DNA from: Lethocerus indicus
Taxonomy: Eukaryota > Arthropoda > Insecta > Hemiptera > Belostomatidae
Length of the DNA: 64,000 nucleotides
Assembly: GCA_019843655.1 (NCBI GenBank)
Contig: JACDQD010000009.1
Coordinates: 5,293,204 to 5,357,203 of the forward strand
Reading direction: 5' to 3'
Positions 1-12,570 of this stretch are shown here, one piece after another. How positions within the stretch are numbered: the first letter of the stretch is position 1; each line of letters begins with the position of its first letter. The notes beneath the pieces were generated by a model. It saw only the letters and a list, made by a program, of their open reading frames with translations, did no database searches and was not told the DNA's origin. Position numbers and translations under genes: made by a program.

Positions 1-2482
1 ATTGATCGATACATAGCATATAAGAGAGAAGATCATGTGTGAACTCGAGTGGTGTCAATTTCGCGATCCATTCAAAATACGTTTTCATTGTAGTTTTAGT
101 GGTCTTTTAAAACAAATAGGATTGATTCAACTTGGGGCATAATTTGAATTGTCCTTCGTCAACGCAATGTTGACCTCTCAGGCCTAAGAAAAATTGCCCA
201 ATTGTAGTCCGCTGTTTACAGCGCCGGTTTCAGTTGTGCGGCCCGTCCTACCTGCCCACTGTCCGGTTCCACTTCCTCCGTCTTCGACCGGGACGGAGGT
301 CTCGAAACGGGCCCTGGTTCGGTTGATTGTCCTCCCAATAGCCGGGATAATGAGACCTCGTGGCCACCAGACCGAGCCATTCCCCTCCACCCACCGGCAC
401 AAAATACAGTAACGTTTCCAGCCGGTTGAATCCCTCCAAGATGGGGGAAGGGAATTTTTTTGACCGAGTATTTTATCTGTTCTTTTGAAAATCCCTGCCT
501 ACCTATCAGTCCAACAGTCAGATCAAATATTATCATCTATTCTTCAGTAGCGACAATAATTATTTTATATAATTCCTGGGAGAAATTACTGCGTTAGCCC
601 ACGGTTCCTTTACCTGATGGGTAAAACATGTTTTTTAAAGAAATACTCTTTTTCTCGATATTTTCCAAGGGCGAAAGTCAAGAACTTTCATACGAGGCGG
701 CGGCGTTGATTTATTTTTTAAGTGTTTCAAGACGGGGAAGGCAATAAAAATTAAACAGGGAGGGAGAAAAAAGAAAATCCGTGAGTCATCAATCACAATC
801 GAGTCCCGAATTCGGGGCACCTACACGCTCATATCCATAAGTCAGTCGGACGTTCCTGGAACGGTAGACGATCTCCCCCCCCCCCTCCCCACCGTATGGG
901 GATCGCACCACACCTATGTCCCATAAAATACAGAGGCTAGCCTCCCTTTTAATCAACGTCGTAGATTTTTCAGTATAATTAAGGCCGTAGGAAAAATTTC
1001 CGATGGCGCCCACCATCCCCCTTTAGTGACCGGCCGGTGTACTTTAATCAACCTCCCCCTTCCCGCCACAAACCCTTAATATTATATTGTGGAGGAATTT
1101 TCTGACGGGTAAAAATTTAGTATTGCTCGCTCTGGGCTATGTGTGAGTGGACCGGGTAATAACGCTCGGAGGTAATAAATCTCGGTGGGGCCGAGCCGGG
1201 GGCGGTCCCACAACATCGAAAACGCTTACCAGCTTCTCGTTCGCTTCTGGTTTTAAAAAGGAAGAGTGGAATGGGTTTAAAAAAAAAAAAACAAAAAAAA
1301 ATTTTAAGATATGTAGGCCTTCAAAAACCCTCCGCCCCACATCACTTCAATCGCTACAAAACCCCCGCGTCCATCGTAAGAGTCGGACCTATCGCAACTC
1401 CGGTGGATTACCAGAAGACTTCATCAAGCCGCAAGATGTCAATTCTGCGGCCGTTAACCGCAAATCTTAGCGCATATACAAGTCAGGACGGACGCGCGTT
1501 ATTCAAATTAATTCACAGATAATATGAATTATTTATATCAGTTAAGACGTATTGCTGAGATAATGAGACAACCATTCTCGGGTCTCTTATTATCTCCTTA
1601 CAGTTTACAGTTAGCGGTATTTGATCGATATAAAATCGGACTGAATTTCTGATCTATCCGTGTCTGATGTTTCCTTCAATTACTCGCTTATAATTGCTAC
1701 TAATTGGAACGGACGATGTGCGCTGGTGTCTGGGCGATCTCGCATTAACTGTACACTGTGGTTAACGCCCTTCGAAGGACCGAATTTCTGGCCTATATTG
1801 GGTCTGTAAAGACAGTTCGATTACCAGTCCGAAATTAACTCTAATATTGCCCGAGTCCCCACAAAGCGAATAATTTTGAAGGAAAATAAATTTAGGGTCC
1901 GAATAAAAGAGAACGATATTCATAATTGGGCGATAACGTGCCGGGTACATTTTAAATGCGGACCGCTGCCCGCCTCTCCGATAGCAGGATTAATCGGCGT
2001 TTCGCTTACCGGGGCCGATTCATCATTCATCTTTTGTCCGTTGTCGAACAGTTGTTTTTCGGCCCCTTTCTTCCGCCGGCCGGCGCCCATTATCCGGCCC
2101 CTTCTCCTCAACGCTTTACGAAACAACAATTTACATTCACGCCGGTGACTTTTCGTCAACTCCCGCCGCATATATATATATATTTTCCCCCAACGGCCGG
2201 AACTTTCGGCCCTCCCGCATTCCGTTCCCGTTTCGGACAGGCCGTGTTCTTTCGCCGCCGTCCGGGGGAATTCCTCGCGAAAAGAAATCGCTTAAATTAC
2301 GGCGGTCAGGAATTTCAGATCGTATCAACTGCAGAGAAACAAAATAAATAAATAGGGGCTCGTTAATTTATTTTCCGGACAGTTAGCATATATATACCAT
2401 TGTAAGCGCTAGTTATTAACATATTTTTGAAAGACCATAATATACAATAGTTGAGATAATTCCGTTTAGAATACTTTAAACC
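1..2482. other. Gene-free stretch
   Basis: No gene, RNA or domain could be recognised. The stretch alternates GC-rich patches (about 200-420, 820-920, 1150-1240, 1950-2280) with AT-rich DNA. It contains a C-run near 875-890, a long A-rich tract near 1270-1305 and a (TA)7 run at 2170-2183. Short open frames on both strands overlap each other in the GC-rich patches, as expected from composition, and have no family motif. Confidence 0.6.
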
Positions 2483-2599
2483 AGTTTAACATACCTGTTT
2501 TGTGGTCCGCGTGGGGTTGGAATACCGTAGATTTGTTGTATTTCTGTCTCCCCTCGCTGGTTTGGTCTTTTTCTAGACCTGTCTAGCAAAAGACCAAAC
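2483..2599 (+). repeat. Hairpin repeat family, copy 1
   Basis: This shares with 9602-9726 a segment of about 90 bases that includes TACCTGTTTTGTGGTC, GGGGTTGGAATACCGTAGAT and GGTTTGGTCTTT, with about six substitutions. Its 3' part folds back: 2560-2576 pairs with 2583-2599 at 16 of 17 positions around a six-base loop. No coding capacity or RNA polymerase III promoter was recognised, so it is called only an interspersed repeat, probably a short non-autonomous element. Confidence 0.75.
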
Positions 2600-4560
2600 G
2601 GTACTTTACGTCAGATTTCCATATCTGAAAAATTAATTGTTACTATTCAAACTTGGTTGCGGAAAGAAAACGTCTTGTATAAATACTTTCCCGCGAATTA
2701 CCGAGGACGCGTTTTAATCATCTTAAACGGAGCCGTCGCTTTGGGGCGTTTTAAACGTAAAAAGAAAAATTCATATTCAAAACCGGCGAGCGTAAAAAAA
2801 CTCAAACGGCGCCGGGACTAATACAATTTTCGTGATTAACCGCCGGGTGTTAATTTTTGCAAATTCGTGTCGCGGCCTTAATCTTGGCCGAGGAGACGGG
2901 GCGAGGACGCGGGGTCCACACTCTGAATTCGTATTTACGGCGTATGTTAAATATGTCGGCCGCTGAGAGGAAATGTAAATTGTACCGGGCCGCATAAGTA
3001 TGTAATTCGGCTTCCTATCTAAACAGGAACATTGACGTATCGCGATGGATTAAAAAAATCACTAGATGTCACAATAAATTGCAGTGTTTTCATTCATACT
3101 CTAATAATAAATCTCTTCGAACCTTGTACTGTATATACAGAAATCTATTTTTATGAATTTACCTAATTGTTCAAAAAATTTGCAACCTCCTGAACGATAT
3201 CGCAATGTTTCGAACCTAGACACGATGAAAGCACAAAATATTGGTCTAAAAACCAAATTAACTCGAATAATTTTTCCATTCAGTTACTTTGTCCCGAGTA
3301 AAGCAGTTAGGCACTCATGCATCCAAATTATGATAAAATATTCTGTATTACGGTAAATTACTAAAATGTAAATGATTTTAATTTTAGTGACCGTAACTGA
3401 TCGTCGTGTTAAATGATGATTGCGATAAGTTGAAATTCTTTAAACGACCGAAATCCCGATTGAACGACTCATTTCAACGGCTTCGATAGTTTCTCGTTGA
3501 GAAACACAGCGAGCGAGCGGTCAGTTAGTTCGAGGGGGGGGGGGGGTCTAGTTTTTAAACTGGTACGGAAACATCATAATGGAATTCCAGGGTTGGATGA
3601 ATGGCCGGGGACTTTTTGAATCGGTCAGTGGTTTTTGTTTGCCCTTCATCGTCGGCGGCCAAGAGAGAGTTATCGACGAGAGCCGCTCTTAATTGGAACG
3701 GCCCTTGCGCCGGGAAGTCATTTCGTATCCTCCAGAGAGTCATTAGACTTGACTTATTGCCGTGTACAATATTTTTTACGAGTCACTTTTACAGAGATAA
3801 GCGATATTTCGAATGGTATTACGGCCGGAATGTGGTCGTTTTTGAACCAAGGCACGCATAATTCAGTCAATGAGAACTAAAATCATTTTTTTCTGAGCGA
3901 GGTACAGTAAAATTTCTAAATTATGGGAGCTGATTGATTAACTCAAAAGAAATTATTCCCTATAAATTTAATTTAAGAATATTATATTTATTACATTATA
4001 TTGAAACAGCAAATGGCTTTTGATAAGTATTGGGGAATCGCACATACATGCCGTCTAATACATAATAGATTCTGCACAATTTAGTTATAAAAATATCCAA
4101 CGGAATTTTATTAAATGACTACCGGTATATGTGTCTATCAATCCAATTTGTATACATTTGTATAAAGTGGACATAAACAGCTACTTCTCCTATAATTCAG
4201 TATTACCATTACTAATACCTGTTGTCAACGAAATTAATATTTGGACTCAGTTAATGGAAGATTGAAAAATAGGAATTAAAATACGTACGAGTTTGATGTT
4301 AGTAGAATTAAAACGGACTTATTTATGGTTTTTAGTCTAACATTGTATAAAGTATCCATTTAACCCCCCGCCCTCCCACAAGGCTGCCTGTTAACATTAT
4401 TCCGCGCCGGTTCCCGATTGGGAAGGAACCCGAGAGCTCCCGTTTCGACCGGGAAAGGGGGGCCGATTCCCTTTCATCCGAGATCAAGAAAACCCGCCTA
4501 ATTGGTGGGCCCCGGGCAGATATGCTGTAGCTCCCGACTTTACATAAATATTTGGCGTAA
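2600..4560. other. Gene-free stretch
   Basis: Mostly AT-rich, with short GC-rich patches near 2700-2960 and 4360-4520. It contains a perfect hairpin at 3489-3505 (stem GTTTCTC, loop GTT) and a run of 13 G at 3534-3546. No exon with both splice sites, and no gene, was seen. Confidence 0.55.
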
Positions 4561-4563
4561 GGG

Positions 4564-4795
4564 GAAGAAGAAGAAGAAGGAGGAGGAGTGGCAGGAGGGG
4601 TAACCCGAAAGGAAAGCCAGTGGGAGAGAGGGGTGGGAGAGAGAGAGAGAACACAATGGGCGAGCTATATCCCTTAAATCATGGGCCCGAAGAGAGCACC
4701 GAAAGAGGATAAAAACCTGGGCTCCCGACGGCGGAGAGAGAGAGAGAGGGAAAGAGAGGAAGGAGGAGGGAGAGAGAAAGAGAGAGAGAGTAGAG
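4564..4795. repeat. Purine-rich GAA/GGA/GA arrays
   Basis: A (GAA)n to (GGA)n run at 4564-4588 is followed by GA-rich tracts at about 4620-4650 and 4732-4795. All purines lie on the plus strand. The arrays are impure, with interspersed GGG and AAAG, so they are probably old. They border a GC-rich island at about 4900-5060. Confidence 0.85.
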
Positions 4796-7700
4796 ATTTA
4801 CGCTTTCCATTGTTTCCTTTATATTATGTCCATGTCCCTTATCGTGTGGCGGATTGATGCCGGGAAGCCATCTATCAGCCGATTTACATTGGAATTTGAT
4901 CAGAGAGGACAGGTCCACCCTCCCGGACGTGCGGGCCTCGCACACACCCGCCCCCACCCCCGCCCTTTCCCGCAGGACTCTTGTAGGACATGGGACCGAA
5001 AGGACCCTCATAATATCCAGAGGGGGCGGCCCCGCGCTCTCTGCAAATACCGTTCGAATTGTTCGACACGAGTCCGACATCATGGAGCATTTGTACCCTC
5101 CTCCAGTTGTTATTACGGGCCGGAGATGTAAATATGTTTTCAATCTCTCCCCGTTTTCATTGTACTCGGCTCGGAAATAATGTGCTAATGAAATGTATTC
5201 AACCTGTCATCGGGGACCAATATTAATTATGTTCGTACGCAGTTAAACACACGAATTTTGAATATCTTTTTTTATTTTGTCTTCGATTATTATCAAATCG
5301 ACATTTTCCCCAGTTCAACACTAATTTTTAATTAATAGTTTCTCTTGTTCATTATTAATACTCTCCTGGGTGGAAAATTATGCTCCTCTGAAAGATATAT
5401 GGCCCAATCAACGACAGAGAGCAGGGACGAACCGTACGAACTGGGAGCTGCAGCAGATGTACAGATGTGGCCGGGATCAAGAACACAGGGATGAGGATAC
5501 ATTCACAAGGAAGATGGAAGATGTATATATATACATATATGTTATCCAAAAGGAGAAAATGCACGATTTGTATACTCCCCAGTTCTGTCTGTTGGAGACG
5601 TTCCAGCATCCCGTCGGGATGTAACTACCAGGGTGCGACGGGACCATGTGTTCGTCACAGGTACACCCGGTGACGAAATACCGACTTGACGAAGGACATC
5701 ACTGCGAGGGTGTTGTAAATCAAGTTTAGTATAAATTAAGCGGGCTCTTAATTATTCAATAATCAACGAAATCCGCACTACTCATCGTCCTGGACGCAAA
5801 ATGTTAGATTTTAATTTTTAACTAACATAAAACTAACTGCTCATTGCCAGCCGATCCGGCCCTGGAATTTATTTCCTAATTCACATTGTGTAGTAAAAAA
5901 AGATTATTATACACGCGTACATATGAATATTGATAGGGCAACAACTATTTAGTACAGTGTTGAGAGTTGTTTTCTATTAATACGCTTTCAAAGGTTGTGA
6001 CTGTGGCACAAAACAGCTGATTAACTAAACTATCGAGTAATTTCACCGCGGTATGCGGCACTTACTGGAAAGCGACAGTAATGACCGTCAAACGGGGACG
6101 GTTCCCGCTCAAGACACATTCGTTATTCCTGGTTCGTCACCACCTGAATTCAAATTCCGGACGCGCGCGCGCGCCCCCAGCCGGAATCGGCTACCGGGAA
6201 TTTTCCCGGAGAAAAAGGAATTTTCCTCTAATTGGTTTTCCCGAGACTTTGATTCCCGGTATCATTCGGCGAAATATAACCGCGCGCCTTAAAACAATGC
6301 GGGACCGACAAAAAAAAGAGTGGTCAAAGAAACCAAAAGTGTCGCTTCTCGGAAGTTCGAAAACTGCAGGGATTATTTCTCGGAGCATGTGACATCATTA
6401 AGGCGGGGATTTGAACAGGAAATGAATAGATATTTGTTTTTTATGCAATTTTACGTTGATAAACTGGCATATTTAATTCAACAGTGCTGCGCAAAAATAT
6501 ATCCTGAAATAATATCCTTCAGTACAAAAAATTCATCCTTAAGGAATAATTTTCCTTTCATTTGCAATAATTCGATTGTGTGTATTTGTTGTTAGATGTG
6601 GGTGGTCCGTGAAAAAAACCCTCTAAAAACCCTAACCTAGACCGGTCCGGTTTTTCGCCACGGTCATTAGTATTCCGCGGCAATATACCGTGGTACATAT
6701 TCATGTCGACTTCCGATATAAGAAATAATCCCTTGATGAGAATTCGCTGATACAATTCCCAATCGCGGCGGACTACAGGAAAATTAGCGATAGCCTCTTA
6801 TTTATAATAGTAAAGACTATTCTATATATTTGCGAAAAATTCACTTGCAAAAAAATTGAACGCCGTACATTGTATTTCATCTTCGAAATGATCCCCGTTC
6901 TTCGATATCGAGTACGGGAACGTTCTTGAATTTCTCAGAGAGTGTTTCTTCAAGCCCGATGATTCATTTGGGCCGCACGAAACGCGAAACGCGTCCCGAA
7001 CAGATTTGCCCGGATAGCGAGTACAATGGCCAATTATATTATCTACACCGTTTGTAATTCCCTCCCACTGCTAAGATAGCGAATCCCGGCGGAACAGTTC
7101 ATTTAACGAGTGACCCACTGGCCGGTGGTGGCCAGGTCTCGCGCTATCGCCCCCACCCCCTGTCCTACTTAGTCTAATTGCCAGGGGTTTTCCCTCGAAA
7201 TTGGTGCATTGATTTTTTTTTCTCAACCTCTCTTCGTGTAAATTCAGTATTGGTTTTTCCCGCCGTCGGCAGACTTTGCGTTTCCAATTTCCCAAACACT
7301 TCGCGGTAAATTTCGTTCGATATTTTCTTGCTTATCCGTTTTTTTTAATCTTTCAACCACACGTTCAGTAAAGGTGCGAATTCGTGTAATACCTCATATT
7401 TGTTTACGATCATCTTATTTGGTCCCGAGAACGACAGACTTACTCCGAGCGAAGTCCTGAGTGGGGGCAGAAATCTCAAGTATGAATACAATTGATGTAC
7501 TGCTCAGCCTGTAATTCTGATTATTAATTCTAGCCTTTTAAAAAATAATACAACAATTTTCACTCGAGAACTACGTATACCCAGGGGCCGCCCATTCGTC
7601 CGCCTTGTCCAAGGAACGCGTCCCTGTCGGGAAACACCGGTGGATTTGTGAAGACCGGAGGAAAAAATCCTTGTTGAGGATACGGAATTTTTTATTCCGG

Positions 7701-9601
7701 GATTAACGGTCGGGACCGTGCCGAAGGCGCGGCGATACCGATCTGGGGGCGACTTCGGAAACTCGTTTATATTCGACGAATGGCGGCTCTTTGTCGGAAG
7801 ACCGGCGCGTATACTTTCTCCCGGGTGCGGTGGCTAGACATTCCCGGAATTAACAGATCGGGATCGAATGCTCAACTTGTAACTGCCTGTGTACAGAAAC
7901 TGATACTACAGGAGTCGGTATTAGAGAACTCGTCAGTTGATTACAATTAACCCTGAACCTTTTTCTCTTATTTTTATAGTCACAATTACAACTTTCTTTA
8001 TTGTATCTAGTGACAGTGCTCGATAAAATAACTCGGTGAACTCCTGAAGGTAGAAGCCACCGAGTAGCCACCTTCATCTAATTGAAGATATTATGAGTTT
8101 ATTTTCAATATTGTCAATATCACTTTCTATGTTGCCAACTTGAAGAAAGTAAGAATTCAGTTATTTTACACTCGATACTGTCATTACGATGGTTTTAATT
8201 GTACAGTCCTTTCTTGGGGTTTTGTAGTTTGCCGCATTGAACTGCGGGTTGGTAAAGTGTACAAGGTGTAATAACTAAATCATAGGCCGAGGATTGAGCT
8301 TGATGGTGTGGGGGGGGGCGGGTGGGAGGAACAAATCTGTGCTCTTTATCGGACGATCAGTGGGGCAGATGTAACGTTGGGAAGTCACGCTACACGCTAT
8401 GAACAATATACTTAACTCAAGAGAGTGATACTTCACTTGTACTATTTGCAGACACTCTTCCCCATTGCCCATTTAAACTATTAATTGTTATAATTTATTA
8501 TGTCCCAAATAAGAACTGATTTTAGCTATATTTATATTTTTATAACTTATAACAGACATCTTTGAACGGTGTGCAATTACGGGGACTAAAGTAGGGAACG
8601 GATTGTTTACTTTTGGGTGTTAATTAATTGCTCTAAATTACAGACAAAATAATTTTATTAATTTCTAATTATCAATATTTCAATTTTTTAGTATTGGCAG
8701 AATTTATTATCAAACATCGTTAAAAGTGAATTATGCCACTAGTCATCAAAGTGGTACCTCCCTTTGTTTTCGTGCAGTAATTCCTAAAGCGAGGTACCTA
8801 TTTTTATTCCTGTTAAATTATATTTATCATGGTATTAAGAATAAAAATGTCATTTTGTCTCAATTATATGAGAGAAATTCTACATTGTCGATATAAAATA
8901 TAGAAAGGTACGAAATTCTGTTTTTAGTATTCATTCATAGTTGATATTATTGCAATGTTCAACTTGAGTGTATTCGACACTATTTTTGCAATTGTCCGCG
9001 GAGTTTGCGTTTTTTCCCAAAGAGTTCGTGTCCCCGACCTTCGGCGTCGTATATCGGCCCATTTTATCGGCCGGCCGAACCGAAAAACTAGGAAATAAAG
9101 TAATGAGAATAGGGGCTTAGCGGGCCCCGGGCCGTTGTCGCGTGGGCTGCTCTGCCCACTCTCCCGGCCCCGGCTACCGTAAGAAAGGTCCCCCGACGCA
9201 AGACGCACCTATAATTTCCCGGCCGCATATATTATACCGGCCACCGTTTTCGAGTTGAATGGGAGCAGACGGACAATTTTCAACCCACAAAGGCCGCCGT
9301 TCGGACAACTCGACTTTCCAAACGGTGGAGGGGGGAGGGGGACGGAAATATGAGCGGAGCTTAACAGAGAAAAACATACGGCCATCCTCGGGCCACCGTT
9401 TACCCATCCAGTAAAAGTTTGTTACCGCGCGTCGGGAAGACCGTGGGCGTTCTTCGGGACGGTATCGGGAGGACTTGTTAAACATTTTATAGTAGTGTGT
9501 ATGAATTTTAATACATATAAACTACCACAAGGCGCCATATCGTTATGCAGAACACTGAATACCCCGGTTTTTACGAAATTCTATTGGTTCTATTGCTATA
9601 T
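4796..9601. other. Gene-free stretch with possible degenerate hairpin repeat
   Basis: GC-rich islands lie near 4900-5110, 6150-6290, 7570-7830 and 9010-9360; the rest is AT-rich. At about 6603-6690, GTGGTCCGTG, AGACCGG and a nearby GGTTTTTCGCCACGG form an imperfect inverted arrangement that recalls the repeat at 9602-9726, but the similarity is too weak to call a copy. A perfect 8-bp inverted repeat GGTACCTC/GAGGTACC lies at 8753-8760 and 8791-8798. No gene was recognised. Confidence 0.5.
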
Positions 9602-9726
9602 AGTTTAACATACCTGTTTTGTGGTCTGCGAGGGGTTGGAATACCGTAGATTTTTTGTGTTTCTGTCTCCTCTCGCCGGTTTGGTCTTTTGCTAGACCGG
9701 TTTCGCCACAAAAAATCTACGGTATT
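9602..9726 (+). repeat. Hairpin repeat family, copy 2
   Basis: This is the fullest copy. A 32-base core at 9611-9642 is identical to the reverse complement of 61986-62017. A perfect 20-bp inverted repeat joins 9640-9659 to 9707-9726 around a 47-base loop containing GGTTTGGTCTTTTGCTAGAC. The arm that folds back is a different segment from that in copy 1. No protein or polymerase III motif was seen. Confidence 0.8.
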
Positions 9727-10972
9727 GCTGTCTAGTTCAAAGCTGGTTTTCGCAAGTATATCGTGATACCTATAGCACATTTGAAGATGCATTGAACCAT
9801 ACAAGTTTCGATGCAACCCTTTCACCCGAAATAATGTCCGTAGTCACACCGGCTGAAGGATTGATCCAATCGGGGATTAATATTTGTTGTCAACGGTAGG
9901 TCCGACAATGCGTTCAATCGACCTTTCTAACGATGACAACATTAGGCCGGTACATTGGCGGCGTGCGACCGTCGCCCGAACCCACCGCCCGCTTGTAAAT
10001 TAAATAGGCGCCTCCGCGTAGCCACCCCCCGCGTGGGGGCGCATTAATATGCCATTTGTCCGACAATAATCACCGCCCCTCTATTTATTAGCGGGCGGGG
10101 CCCCGGTTTGATCCGCCGTCAGCCCGGGGAGCCGGTCATGCATCCGTGACCCGTTCGCCGGCCGAAACGGCGGCGTTTATCAATGCATTATTTGTCCGCG
10201 CCAGGCGGACTCCCAACCTCCCCCATCACCCCTAACCCTGAGCTATGATACATTGTACCGACGGCCGGATACCGTCGCTTCCTGAACGGTACCCGACCCC
10301 GCCACCCCCCCCCCCCTTCCAACCGGGTCTTATGATTAATCGCCACTTGTCTCCGACACCAGTTGTCACGTGATGTACCACCCCTACCAAACAACACTTC
10401 CACCCCTTCTCTTCATCATCGGCCCCATTAATAACTTACAGATCAGCCCAAGACTTATCAACTCCTCCCTCTAATTAACAATTCGCCCCGTTTAAGCTGC
10501 GATATATTCACGATACACTTAAACCTTCCCGCACCCGAAATTGATCAACTTCTCTGCAGTGTACACTGTACACTATAGTTTAGGCCGTGACTCTGATTAT
10601 TATGAATGACTGAGATTATTATGAACGTCAGAAAGCTGGGGTTGGACCCCCGGGTGATTTTACCACCGGAACATAGTGGCGATCTCAAGTTCCGATCGGG
10701 TATACCTTCGCCTCATATTAAGAATGTTCCAGAATATCACACGAGTCACATATATAATTTATCCATCGTGCCGATTGAGGACTGGCGATGTCGGCGCGTA
10801 AATATATTTATAAACGCGTCCGAATAGACAGTACTATGATTTCTCTATTGCACGTCACGGGGCGTGTAATTTTTTATCTTTTTATTTTTCATGCGGCCGA
10901 CAGCGTCTCGGCAGTTGGCATGTCGGTGTGCCGCTTTGGCTCGGGCCTCGGGCAACGGGCCAGCCCCCGCAG

Positions 10973-10994
10973 GAAGTCCCCTACGGGGGACTTC
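10973..10994. repeat. Perfect 9-bp hairpin
   Basis: GAAGTCCCC pairs exactly with GGGGACTTC around the four-base loop TACG. It lies in a GC-rich island and is not followed by a T-run, so it is not a terminator of bacterial type. It may be chance. Confidence 0.7.
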
Positions 10995-11014
10995 ATCACG
11001 CTCTCGCCGAAGGC

Positions 11015-11040
11015 CTTACTTACTTACTTACTTACTTACA
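11015..11040. repeat. (CTTA)n microsatellite
   Basis: Six tandem CTTA units lie inside a GC-rich island. The repeat produces a Leu-Thr-Tyr run in overlapping frames, which argues against those frames being real protein. Confidence 0.95.
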
Positions 11041-12315
11041 AGGGCCTGGGACGGATTTTCCGACGGAAAATTACCGGATCCCCCCCGCCACCCGCCAGCA
11101 ATCGCCACTCACTCGAAGAGGCGCGGCCCACGCCCCGGGAAAAACAGGAAATTGCCACTATCGCCGTACGGGAGATTAATCGCGCCAATATATCAAAGCG
11201 GGGACCGGGCGACTGCCTGCTTTGTAATTACTGCTACAACACCTATCGCAGAATGCGGGGAATGGGAAAATTTAAATTCAACCATACCAGATTTCTTGAA
11301 TGGCACGGCGGTAATGAAAGGTATCCTGCTGGCCGAGTGATTTATACGTAGTCACCACCGTTTCCATAAATTCCATCCCAGTATGAGTCAATTTAATGTA
11401 AATTTATCGGCGAAATTAAACTAAGTATTAGTTTTTATTCACATTTTTATAGTAGTTCCTCTCAAGTGTCTTACTCATTTTTGATTACTGAATCTTCGAA
11501 TTTGATTAATTGAACCCTCATACGAATGGTACGCGTTGTTGAATATTGAAAACATAAATCCAAGTATCAAACTTTATTCTCGAAATCTTGCAGTATATTT
11601 CAATTCAATTTTACGAGATTAAAATTTGATATTTGGGATTTCGATTAGTATCATTCTTCAAACCGTCGTAGCTGAATCGCCGAGTTGAAACGGAACAAGG
11701 ATGAAAAAATAATGACATTTACTAGTTCCAGTACTTGTTTCGGTCCAACTACCGAAGCTAAAAATCATCCGTTCGAAGTTGGCTGCCGGTCAAGTCATTT
11801 CTAATTGGTTCCGGTATGAAATACGAGGCCGTTTTATTTTATTTTCTGTATTTTTTGAATATTAAAACCCACGCCGCTCGGCCCGGTGTATATATATATA
11901 TTTTTTTCAATTGGCGTTCAGTTACCGATAGACGGGAGATCAATTTTTGCTCTGAACAGCGTCTTTATTGCTCCGTCCGATGTTTATCCCTCCTGATGGC
12001 CTAATGGCCCCGACTTCCAGGCCAGCTTCCAGACGCAATCTCCGATCGTCCCACGATATACTCGCGTCCCTTCCACTCGGTCCGTTGTTTCTTTGCCCCC
12101 TCCCCCTTTCTTCCCTTTTTGTCTCTTTTGAATCGAACTACCGCCGATTCCCGAATTGAGGAGTAATTACCGAATGAGATATGGCCGCCTATCAACCTCG
12201 ATTGAGCTCGGTCCGAGCTCGGCGGCTTAAAACGTCCGTTTTTAAGCTCTAACAGACAAACCGACACGAAACTACATATTTTATTCCATTATATCGGTTG
12301 CACAATTTTTTTTTT

Positions 12316-12570
12316 TTAAATAAAAATAATACTATCAGTCATCGCGTTAGTCACTTTTGTGTCATAACCTCTGATTCCAGTGTAATTAAAACCAAAGTAG
12401 TATAATATAAATTGAAGAAATGATCCCCTGGACATGCCAGTAGCATACATCGAACTCATGAAATGATCATGAAAATTATTGGCCAATATAAATTGGGACA
12501 GATCACTGTCCACACAGTCGTTTGAGAGGCGGAGGTTCACCGTGTGGCCCATTCTTAAAACGGCCTTCAT
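12316..12570 (-). other. Open frame of 84 codons ending at an A-run
   Basis: An ATG-initiated frame on the minus strand ends in TAA and runs straight into about 12 A residues (T-run on the plus strand near 12305-12317). The peptide begins MKAVLRMGHTVNLRLSN and has no motif I recognise. The A-run directly after the stop could be the tail of an old retro-inserted fragment, but there is no target-site duplication that I can point to. A chance frame is the simpler reading. Confidence 0.15.

Larger units (their letters stand above)
9727..12300. other. Gene-free stretch
   Basis: It contains strongly GC-rich islands at about 9960-10170 and 10200-10400 and a long GC-rich block at about 10880-11220. 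A near-direct repeat of GATTATTATGAA occurs at 10598 and 10613. The longest open frame of the window (plus strand, 10788-11351) runs through this block but includes a simple repeat and has no recognisable domain. A (TA)6 run is near 11889. Confidence 0.55.

Noticed and set aside
10788..11351. Longest open frame of the window, 187 codons, plus strand
   Set aside because: It starts with a stop-free AT-rich part, crosses a (CTTA)n microsatellite and a GC-rich island where two other plus frames are also open, and has no domain or splice support. It is best explained by composition.
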